Shown here piece after piece: positions 1-5,617 of a DNA stretch of 5,617 bases. Positions within the stretch are counted from its first letter, which is position 1; each line of letters opens with the position of its first letter. Source of the DNA: Limnohabitans sp. GTDB lineage: Bacteria; Pseudomonadota; Gammaproteobacteria; Burkholderiales; Burkholderiaceae_C. The notes beneath the pieces were generated by a model. It worked only from the letters and a program-made list of their open reading frames with translations, had not been told where the DNA came from and searched no databases. The position numbers and the translations under genes are program-made. The DNA lies in the NCBI GenBank assembly GCA_015657605.1, contig JACDQO010000480.1:1-5617 (forward strand). Reading direction: 5' to 3'.

Positions 1-1360
1 CAGCCCCGCCACCGCCACGCAGCTGCGCGAGCTGGGTGAGCAACTTTTGGACATCCACGGCCAACATGCTTGGCAAAGCCTGACTCGGCCCGACGCGGTG
101 CGCGGCCTGCTGGATGCCTACGCGGGCATCGATCACCGCCCCTTGAAAGCTGCTTGGCAAACTTGGCGGCAAGCGCAGCAAGCCTTGACCGATGCGCTGC
201 AAGCGCAAAGCACATTGGCCAACGAGCGCGAGCGGCTGGCCTGGCAAATTGGCGAGCTGGAAAAGCTCAATCCGCAAATGGATGAATGGCAGGAATTGAG
301 CAGCCAGCACAGCCGCTTGGCCAATGCCCAGGCCCTGATCGACGGGGCCAACCAAGGCACGCTGCTGCTCGAAGGAGACGAAGATGGCGGCGCGCTGCGC
401 CAGCTGGCACGCGCCATCCAGACCCTGCAATCGCTGGGGCAGTTTGAGCCCGAGTTCACCGCACTGGCCGAGGTCTTGACTTCGGCCCAAGCCCAAGCCC
501 AAGACGTGGCTTACAGCCTGCACGCCTATCTGCGCAAAACCGATCTGGACCCGGCCCAACTGGCATTGCTCGACGAGCGAATGGGCCTCTGGCTGTCGCT
601 GGCCCGCCGCTACAAAAAAACCCCGGACGATCTGCCCCTGAGCTTGCAAACTTGGCGACAAGAACTGGCGCAACTCGATGCCGCAGCCGACTTGGACAGC
701 CTGCAAAAAGCCGAACAAGTTGCCCACAAAGCCTGCCTGCAAGCGGCCAAAGCCGTATCCCAGCAACGCCAAAAGGCGGCCAAGCCCCTGGCCCAAGCCG
801 TCAGCAGCGCCATGCAGCAACTGGGCATGCAAGGTGGCCGTTTTGAGGTACAGCTGCAAACACTGGACGCACCAGCGCAGCACGGCCTGGAGGAAGTCTG
901 CTTTTTGGTGGCTGGGCACGAGGGCAGCACGCCCCGGCCTGTGGGCAAGGTGGCCTCGGGTGGCGAGCTCTCTCGCATCGCGCTGGCCATCGCGGTCACC
1001 ACCAGCGAGCTGGGCGAAGCGGGCACCTTGATCTTTGATGAGGTCGATTCCGGTGTGGGCGGGGCTGTGGCCGAGACCGTGGGCCGCCTGATGAGGCAAC
1101 TGGGCCAACACCGCCAAGTGCTGGCTGTGACCCACCTGCCCCAAGTCGCCGCTTGCGCCGATCACCACTTGCTGGTCAGCAAAGCCGCGGCCAACGGTCA
1201 GGTCAGCAGCCAGGTTCGCGCTGTCAACAGCGAGGAGCGCGTGAGCGAAATCGCCCGCATGTTGGGCGGCGAAAAGTTGTCCGCCACCACCTTGGCCCAT
1301 GCGCGCGAAATGCTGCAATCCCCTTCCCAACCCACCACCCGCAAAGCGGTACAAAGCTGA
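1..1360 (+). CDS. recN: DNA repair protein RecN, 5' partial
   Basis: RecN is an SMC-like cytosolic ATPase that acts early in recombinational repair of double-strand breaks. The frame is open from base 2 to the TGA at 1358-1360, giving 452 residues. RecN is usually about 550, so roughly the first 100, including the Walker A lobe, lie left of the window. The TTG at 47 is an internal Leu codon: conserved RecN sequence ([16 protein letters not shown]) reads through it from the left edge. Next comes a Gln/Ala/Leu-rich, probably coiled-coil section (about nt 150-800). The C-terminal ATPase lobe follows, with the ABC signature [13 protein letters not shown] (about nt 953-990), Walker B and D-loop [12 protein letters not shown] (about nt 1027-1063), and the switch histidine in VTHLPQVA (about nt 1126-1150). 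No frame damage is visible. The stop lies 2 bases before rapZ, suggesting co-transcription. Any LexA-controlled promoter would be outside the window. Confidence 0.96.
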   Translation, partial: SPATATQLRELGEQLLDIHGQHAWQSLTRPDAVRGLLDAYAGIDHRPLKAAWQTWRQAQQALTDALQAQSTLANERERLAWQIGELEKLNPQMDEWQELSSQHSRLANAQALIDGANQGTLLLEGDEDGGALRQLARAIQTLQSLGQFEPEFTALAEVLTSAQAQAQDVAYSLHAYLRKTDLDPAQLALLDERMGLWLSLARRYKKTPDDLPLSLQTWRQELAQLDAAADLDSLQKAEQVAHKACLQAAKAVSQQRQKAAKPLAQAVSSAMQQLGMQGGRFEVQLQTLDAPAQHGLEEVCFLVAGHEGSTPRPVGKVASGGELSRIALAIAVTTSELGEAGTLIFDEVDSGVGGAVAETVGRLMRQLGQHRQVLAVTHLPQVAACADHHLLVSKAAANGQVSSQVRAVNSEERVSEIARMLGGEKLSATTLAHAREMLQSPSQPTTRKAVQS

Positions 1361-1362
1361 GC

Positions 1363-2220
1363 ATGGACATCATCCTCATCACTGGCATGTCCGGCTCTGG
1401 CAAATCGGTGGCGCTGCACGCGCTCGAAGACGCGGGCTATTACTGTGTGGACAACCTGCCGCCTGAACTGCTGATCCCCTTCGTCAAACTCGAAGAGCAA
1501 CAAAATGAGGCACGTCTGGCGATTGCGATCGATGTGCGCAGTGCCAACTCGCTGCACCTCATGCCCGAGCAAATGAATTTGCTGCGCGACATGGGCATGA
1601 CGGTCAAGTTGGTCTTTTTGGACGCCAATGCCGACACCCTCCAGCGACGGTATTCAGAGTCCAGGCGCAAGCACCCTTTGTCTGGAGGCGACAAACCACA
1701 AAGTGACAAAGCGCTCTTGGAGACCATCCAGTTTGAGCGTGAATTGCTGGCCGACTTGCGCCAGCGCGCGCATGTCATCGACACCACTTTGCTTCGCTCA
1801 GCACAGCTGCAAACCTACATCAAAACCTTGGTCAGCGCCCCGAGGGCCCAATTGACGCTGGTGTTCGAATCTTTTGGTTTCAAGCGCGGCGTACCCTCCG
1901 ATGCCGACTACGTGTTTGACGTGCGCATGTTGCCCAACCCCCATTACGAAAGCGCCCTGAAACCCCTGACAGGACGCGATGAACCGGTGCAAGCCTACCT
2001 GCGACAGTCCGAAGAGTTTGTGCAGATGCAACTGCAGATCGAAGGATTTTTGAAACACTGGATTCCGGCCATCGAACGCGACCACCGCAGTTATGTCACA
2101 GTGGCCATCGGTTGCACCGGGGGCCAGCACCGCTCGGTGTTCATGGTCGAGCAGCTGGCGCAAAGCTTTGGCTCGCGCTGGCTCACCCTGAAACGCCACC
2201 GGGAATTGGACGCGCGCTGA
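1363..2220 (+). CDS. rapZ: RNase adapter / nucleotide-binding protein RapZ (YvcJ family)
   Basis: RapZ proteins are cytosolic P-loop proteins. In E. coli RapZ senses glucosamine-6-phosphate and delivers the sRNA GlmZ to RNase E, controlling GlmS and thus envelope precursor supply. The 285 residues match the family length (E. coli 284). The ATG at 1363 places Walker A GMSGSGKS at residues 8-15, where family members have it; the same frame is open further upstream only as overlap with recN. Other marks are YYCVDNLP (26-33), the putative second nucleotide site DVRS (57-60), Walker B-like LVFLDA (83-88), [11 protein letters not shown] (168-178), [10 protein letters not shown] (185-194) and the C-terminal ligand-pocket motif GCTGGQHRS (250-258). 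The extreme C-terminus, HRELDAR, lacks the Lys/Arg cluster that binds sRNA in E. coli. No strong ribosome site is visible, so the TGA-GC-ATG junction suggests coupling to recN. GlmY/GlmZ are enterobacterial, so the target here is unknown. Confidence 0.96.
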   Translation: MDIILITGMSGSGKSVALHALEDAGYYCVDNLPPELLIPFVKLEEQQNEARLAIAIDVRSANSLHLMPEQMNLLRDMGMTVKLVFLDANADTLQRRYSESRRKHPLSGGDKPQSDKALLETIQFERELLADLRQRAHVIDTTLLRSAQLQTYIKTLVSAPRAQLTLVFESFGFKRGVPSDADYVFDVRMLPNPHYESALKPLTGRDEPVQAYLRQSEEFVQMQLQIEGFLKHWIPAIERDHRSYVTVAIGCTGGQHRSVFMVEQLAQSFGSRWLTLKRHRELDAR

Positions 2221-2263
2221 CGAGCCCCCGGTCATCCCGCACTGGATGCGCGATACATGCCTT
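2221..2263. other. Convergent 43-base gap between rapZ and mutY
   Basis: This gap lies between the stop codons of rapZ (plus) and mutY (minus). I see no convincing GC-rich hairpin followed by a T run on either strand. Termination may be Rho-dependent, or the two transcripts may overlap at their 3' ends. This is a by-eye reading, not a folding calculation. Confidence 0.5.
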
Positions 2264-3292
2264 TCACTGCGCCGCCAACAAAGTCCGAATCGGCGCTGGC
2301 AAGCCCATCGCAGGCCAGGCATCGGCATCGACCCACTGCCCCTCACAAACCGGAGCGTTTTTTCCGGCCCCGAGCATGCGCACCGGGTGCAAATGCAAAT
2401 CGCGGTGCGTCAGCACATGCTTCCAAGGCGCAATGAATTGCGGCTGCGTGCCTTGTGGCCAAGCTTCGAGCAGTTGCGCCTCTGAATCAAACACAGGCAA
2501 GCTGAACAAACCCGCCCAAATACCCTTGTCCGGCCGCTTTTGCAGCCACACCTGGCCTTGGGCATTCACCGCCCACAGCAACCACAGCGTCACGCTGCTG
2601 CGCTTGAGCTTGCGGGTTTTGACGGGATAGGCCAGCGGCTCACCCTGCGCTTGGGCCTGACACACGGTGCTGACGGGGCAGGCCTCGCACTGCGCCTTGC
2701 GCGGCAAACACACAGTGGCACCCAGATCCATCAGGGCTTGGGTGTAGCGCGGCATGTCGGCCGCTTGGTCTGGCAACAGGTCTTGCGCCAGCGTCCACAA
2801 GGCTTTTTCATGTTTAGACACCGCCAAGTCCGCGCCGTAGCCCAGAACGCGGGTCAGCACGCGCTTGACGTTGCCATCCAAAATGGCGGCACGCTCACCA
2901 AAGCAAAAAGCCGCGATGGCTGCTGCAGTGGACCTGCCAATGCCGGGCAGGGTTTGCAGGTCTTCGGCGCGGCGCGGGAAGGCCCCGCCAAAGCGCGCCA
3001 TCACCTCTTGGGCGCACTTGTGCAGGTTGCGGGCGCGGCTGTAATAGCCCAGGCCGCTCCACAGCGCCAGCACATCGTCTTGCGGCGCGGCCGCCAACGC
3101 CGCCACGTCCGGAAAACGCTGCAAAAACCGGGGGAAGTAATCCAGCACCGTGCTCACCTGCGTTTGCTGCAGCATGATCTCGGACAACCAGACGCGGTAA
3201 GGGTCCTGGGTGTTTTGCCACGGTAGGCTTTGGCGGCCGTGCAGGCGCTGCCAGTCGACCATGCGGCGGGCAAAGCCATCGGGCAAAGACAT
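2264..3292 (-). CDS. mutY: A/G-specific adenine DNA glycosylase MutY
   Basis: MutY removes adenine mispaired with 8-oxoguanine (or G), preventing G:C to T:A transversions. From the ATG at 3292-3290 the protein has 342 residues (E. coli 350). The catalytic Glu is residue 38 in SEIMLQQTQV. The helix-hairpin-helix is LPGIGRSTA (115-123), with Ser121 at the position where endonuclease III has its Lys, which separates MutY from Nth. The catalytic Asp is 139 in LDGNVKRVL. The 4Fe-4S ligands are Cys195, 202, 205 and 211, spaced C-x6-C-x2-C-x5-C. A NUDIX-like 8-oxoG recognition domain follows (about 230-342), including KHVLTHRDLHLHPV. The start was chosen because its A is the last base of the mutM stop (TGATG) and MSLPDGF aligns with family N-termini. 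An in-frame ATG at 3307 is a weaker alternative; the frame's first ATG at 3376 lies well inside mutM. All key residues are present. It is probably translated by coupling from mutM, whose frame is broken here. Confidence 0.96.
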   Translation of the reverse strand: MSLPDGFARRMVDWQRLHGRQSLPWQNTQDPYRVWLSEIMLQQTQVSTVLDYFPRFLQRFPDVAALAAAPQDDVLALWSGLGYYSRARNLHKCAQEVMARFGGAFPRRAEDLQTLPGIGRSTAAAIAAFCFGERAAILDGNVKRVLTRVLGYGADLAVSKHEKALWTLAQDLLPDQAADMPRYTQALMDLGATVCLPRKAQCEACPVSTVCQAQAQGEPLAYPVKTRKLKRSSVTLWLLWAVNAQGQVWLQKRPDKGIWAGLFSLPVFDSEAQLLEAWPQGTQPQFIAPWKHVLTHRDLHLHPVRMLGAGKNAPVCEGQWVDADAWPAMGLPAPIRTLLAAQ

Positions 3293-3294
3293 CA
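3290..3294 (-). promoter_or_regulatory. mutM/mutY TGATG stop-start overlap
   Basis: On the minus strand the mutM stop TGA (3294-3292) shares its A with the mutY start ATG (3292-3290). One-base overlaps like this usually mean termination-reinitiation coupling. The bases upstream hold no strong Shine-Dalgarno sequence. mutY output may therefore depend on ribosomes completing mutM, which matters because mutM is frameshifted. Confidence 0.7.
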
Positions 3295-4109
3295 CGGTTT
3301 CTGGCATGTGGGGCAATAAAAGGTGGTGCGCTGGCCTTGCAGCATGGATTGGATGGGGGTGGCGCACACCCGGCAAGGCTCGCCCGCGCGGCCGTAAACC
3401 GCCGCCTCCAACTGAAAGTAACCGGTACGGCCTTCGGCGTTGACAAAATCTTTGAGCGAACTGCCGCCCTGCTCAACCGCCCGGGTCAGCACCTGCACGA
3501 TGGCCGCATGCAACCGGGCCACCCGAGGTTTGGACAGACGCGAAGCCTTGGTCGTGGGGCGTATGCCCGCTATGAACAAAGCTTCCGACGCATAGATGTT
3601 GCCCACGCCCACCACCTCGTCGCCCGCCAGCAAAACCTGCTTGATGGCCGACTGGCGTCTTTTGAGGGCCAAGGCAAAAGCCGCCACATCGAACTGGGCA
3701 CTCAAAGGCTCCACACCCAAGCGCCCCAACAACTTTTGCGCTTGCGGTGAGTCTTCACCCGGCGCCCAGACCACCGCCCCAAATCGGCGCGGGTCGTGCA
3801 GGCGCAGCACGCCCCGATCGGTCACCAGGTCCATGTGGTCGTGCGGGCCGGGTTCGGGGTTGTGTGGGGGGCAAAGTTCAGGCTGCCCGACATGCCCAAA
3901 TGCACCAGCAAAAGGCCTTGGTCCAGGTCCAGCAGCAGGTATTTGCCGCGCCGCCGCACGCCCCAGATTTGCCGCCCCACCAGGCTGGCAGCGGGCACAC
4001 CCAAGGGCCAACGCAAAGGCTTGCCCAGGTGCAGCGCCAAAATGTGCGCCGAGGCAATGCGGTCGGCAAAACTGCGGCGTGTGACTTCAACTTCGGGGAG
4101 TTCGGGCAT
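3292..4109 (-). pseudogene. mutM: Formamidopyrimidine-DNA glycosylase MutM (Fpg), frameshifted
   Basis: MutM excises 8-oxoguanine and formamidopyrimidines opposite C and nicks the strand by beta,delta-elimination. The ATG at 4109-4107 is fixed by MPELPEVEV, since the Pro after Met must become the N-terminal nucleophile. Glu3 and Lys56 (RRGKYLLL) are also present. This frame reads through [11 protein letters not shown] (residues 71-81) and then drifts to a TGA at 3824-3822, giving only 95 residues. The remainder is in another frame: [23 protein letters not shown], the H2TH segment [28 protein letters not shown], and a C-terminal zinc finger CRVC-x16-CPTC ending at 3292. Adding one C to the C run at 3871-3866 joins the halves seamlessly as [15 protein letters not shown], giving 272 residues (E. 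coli 269). As sequenced, the N-terminal product lacks the H2TH and zinc-finger DNA-binding parts and should be inactive. Every other position looks well kept, so the lesion is very recent or a sequencing error. Confidence 0.9.
3866..3871 (-). other. C6 homopolymer at the mutM frame break
   Basis: The plus strand has six G here, read as CCCCCC in mutM. In the N-terminal frame it reads GCC CCC CAC; with seven C it would read GCC CCC CCA CAC and enter the frame of the conserved C-terminal half. The break could in principle sit anywhere from about residue 80 to 90, but the homopolymer is the simplest site and gives a natural MutM sequence across the join. Confidence 0.75.
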
Positions 4110-4165
4110 GGGCTCTCGCGCAAAAAGGGACATCGGCCGCAAAGGGCGGGCCAAAGAATGCGTGG

Positions 4166-4196
4166 ATTATGATGAAGCCATGAAATCTTGGTTCAA
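4166..4196 (-). promoter_or_regulatory. Candidate mutM-mutY promoter
   Basis: On the minus strand, TTGAAC (4196-4191) is followed after 19 bases by CATAAT (4171-4166). These resemble sigma-70 -35 (first four bases match) and -10 (five of six match) boxes. Transcription would start near 4159, about 50 bases before the mutM ATG. The spacer is longer than the optimal 17, and the -35 lies inside the first codons of the divergent TPR gene. It is a by-eye match only. Confidence 0.3.
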
Positions 4197-5617
4197 AGTT
4201 GCGTTGATGTTCCTGTGCGTTCAAAGCGCATGGGCGCAAGCCGTCACGCCATCTGCAGCCCCCAAAGACCGGCCTGCAGCGCAAAAGTCCGCTTTAGACG
4301 CCATGCTGTTTTACCAACTGCTGTTGGGCGAATTGAACGTCCGCGGTGGCGCTCCAGGCAGTGGTTTTTCCATCATTTTGGACGCCGCTCGCAAAACCAA
4401 AGACCCTCTGGTTTTTCAAAGGGCAGTGGACGTTGCCCTGCAATCGCGCTCGGGTGATGCTGCACTCCAAGCCGCACAGGCTTGGAAAAGCGCGATTCCC
4501 GAATCCACCGAGGCCAATCGTTACCTGCTGCAGATTTTGCTGGCTTTGAACCGCCTAGATGAGGCCGGTCAAGCCCTGTCCGTGTCGATCCGCGAATTGC
4601 CTGCCAATGAAAGAGCAAGCGCCATCGCCTCAATTCCCAGAGTTTTTGCCCGCGTGCAAGACAAAAAGCTGGCAGCCGACACGGTCGAAAAAGCACTTCA
4701 AACCGCCTTAAAGCAGGCCCCTACTTCCGCCTCAGCATGGACCACCTTGGGCAGGATGAGGCGCGAGGCAGGCCAATTGGCTCCGGCGGTGGAAGCCACC
4801 CGCCAGGCTTTGCTGGCCGATGCCACGGCCTCTGGACCCTTGGTGTTGGCCCTGAGTCTGGTCAGCGCAGCACCGACTGAACTGTGGCCTTTGATTCACC
4901 AAGCCATGCGGGGGCCTGTATCGCCCGACTTGCGCTTGGGCTATGCACGCTTGCTGATTGGTCAGCTCTCCTATACCCAGGCTTTGGAACAGCTGGAAAA
5001 AATCAACACCGATGAGCCCACGTTTGCGGATGCCTGGTGGGTGCATGGACTGCTCTTGATAGAAACAGGGCAGTGGCAATTGGCCGAGCAAAAACTGCTC
5101 AAGCACGTCGGCATGGTCCCCGCTTTGCAAGACAAAGGCGCTCCTGAAGGACTGACCGAATCTTTGATGGCCCTGGCTCAAATTGCACAGCGCAAAGGTC
5201 AGTGGACCCAAGCTCAACAATGGTTGGCCCAAGTGCCTGCCGATGCAGACCCCGTCAAACTGGCCAGCCGACAAGCCGATTTGCTGTCCCAGCAAGGCAG
5301 GCTGGATGAGGCTCGCCTGACGCTGGAACGGATCAGGGCGAACACCCCGGAGCTGGCCATCCGAAAAGCCTTGGTGCAGTCGCAATGGCTGCGTGACAAC
5401 AAACAAGCTGCCGATGCTTATGCCTTGGTCAAGCAAAGCTTGGCCCAGCACCCTCAAAACACGCAGCTGATGTCCGAGCTGGCCATGGTCAGTGAAAAGC
5501 TCAAACGCTTTGACGAGATGGAGGCATTGCTTCGCGAACTCATGAAGCGAAAACCCGATGACCCCCATGCCTTCAATGCCTTGGGTTACTCCCTGGCCGA
5601 TCGCAACATCCGACTGC
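4180..5617 (+). CDS. Exported TPR protein, LbcA-like (PA4667 family), 3' partial
   Basis: The frame is open from the ATG at 4180 to the window edge: 479 residues with no stop. Full-length relatives have roughly 570-600, so about the last hundred are missing. Residues 1-19 look like a Sec signal peptide: Lys2/Lys6, hydrophobic VALMFLCV, then AWA before Gln20, a signal peptidase I site. Mature LFYQLLLGELNVRGG (43-57) followed by AARKTKDPLVFQRAVDVAL (69-87) resembles the N-terminus of Pseudomonas LbcA, the TPR adaptor of the periplasmic protease CtpA. TPR-like helical pairs are visible at about 184-214, 283-311, 329-353, 364-385 and 427-479, ending in the family-typical NALGYSLADR (466-475). A GTG at 4162 is in frame but would add an acidic stretch before the signal peptide, so ATG 4180 is preferred; its ribosome site is weak. 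Gene order in relatives predicts lolB just downstream. The TPR assignment is firm; the CtpA partnership is inferred. Confidence 0.85.
   Translation, partial: MKSWFKVALMFLCVQSAWAQAVTPSAAPKDRPAAQKSALDAMLFYQLLLGELNVRGGAPGSGFSIILDAARKTKDPLVFQRAVDVALQSRSGDAALQAAQAWKSAIPESTEANRYLLQILLALNRLDEAGQALSVSIRELPANERASAIASIPRVFARVQDKKLAADTVEKALQTALKQAPTSASAWTTLGRMRREAGQLAPAVEATRQALLADATASGPLVLALSLVSAAPTELWPLIHQAMRGPVSPDLRLGYARLLIGQLSYTQALEQLEKINTDEPTFADAWWVHGLLLIETGQWQLAEQKLLKHVGMVPALQDKGAPEGLTESLMALAQIAQRKGQWTQAQQWLAQVPADADPVKLASRQADLLSQQGRLDEARLTLERIRANTPELAIRKALVQSQWLRDNKQAADAYALVKQSLAQHPQNTQLMSELAMVSEKLKRFDEMEALLRELMKRKPDDPHAFNALGYSLADRNIRL

Noticed and set aside
1153..1362. An upstream extension of rapZ by 70 codons.
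   Set aside because: It overlaps the conserved RecN C-terminus in another frame, is Arg/Ser/Gln-rich without motifs, and would move Walker A away from its normal position at residues 8-15.
2221..2263. A bidirectional intrinsic terminator between rapZ and mutY.
   Set aside because: No stable stem with an adjoining T tract is apparent by eye. The short GC-rich matches such as GCGCGC are no more than expected at this base composition.
2540..3226. A 228-codon plus-strand open frame.
   Set aside because: It is antisense to mutY, which shows all catalytic and iron-sulfur residues. The translation has no known motif and is biased to Arg, Gln, Ala and Gly.
3293..3376. The longer mutY form starting at 3376.
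   Set aside because: The extra 28 residues overlap the MutM zinc finger in another frame and have no family match. The TGATG start at 3292 gives a normal-length MutY.
3292..4011. A self-standing 239-residue protein for the C-terminal half of mutM.
   Set aside because: Its first part, up to about the PGPHDH segment, is out-of-frame translation of the MutM N-terminal domain. Without the N-terminal Pro it could not be an active glycosylase.
4110..4154. A longer MutM start at 4154 or 4133.
   Set aside because: MutM chemistry needs Pro directly after the initiator Met, which only the ATG at 4109 provides.
4732..5568. A 278-codon open frame on the minus strand opposite the TPR gene.
   Set aside because: It lies wholly inside a plus-strand frame with a signal peptide and TPR repeats. 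Its translation is rich in Gln, Gly and Leu without recognisable motifs, as expected for the antisense of a high-GC coding region.

Overview
The window is a compact stretch of proteobacterial chromosome. Protein similarity, high GC content, and the gene order recN-rapZ, mutY-mutM and a LbcA-like TPR gene suggest a betaproteobacterium of the order Burkholderiales. My best guess is the Comamonadaceae (Limnohabitans, Rhodoferax and relatives), recognised from memory of protein sequences and synteny, not from a search. Coding density is near total: the only gaps are 2, 43 and 70 bases. I see no RNA genes, mobile elements, CRISPR arrays or integration scars.

Layout. The plus strand opens inside recN (double-strand-break repair ATPase, 5' end cut off). 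After 2 bases comes a complete rapZ (P-loop RNA-adapter/signalling protein). The minus strand follows, converging on rapZ across 43 bases: mutM then mutY, read right to left and overlapping by one base at a TGATG junction. A 70-base divergent gap separates mutM from a plus-strand gene for an exported tetratricopeptide-repeat protein that resembles LbcA (the PA4667 family, usually just upstream of lolB). It runs off the right edge, and its full frame is open from 4180 to 5617.

Gene cooperation. mutM and mutY together form most of the GO system against 8-oxoguanine: MutM removes the oxidised base opposite C, and MutY removes A mispaired with it. recN adds recombinational repair, so much of the window concerns genome maintenance. 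rapZ and the LbcA-like gene point to cell-envelope control (amino-sugar sensing and periplasmic protein turnover, respectively).

The main anomaly is mutM. Its reading frame is broken by what looks like loss of one C in a C run (six G on the plus strand, 3866-3871). Adding one C restores an uninterrupted 272-residue MutM with all catalytic residues and the zinc finger. This is either a true frameshift (a GO-system lesion and possible mutator) or a homopolymer sequencing error. Smaller points are a RapZ lacking the basic C-terminal tail used for sRNA binding in E. coli, an LbcA-like protein without a lipobox, and a possible shared divergent promoter. I found no convincing previously undescribed multi-gene system.
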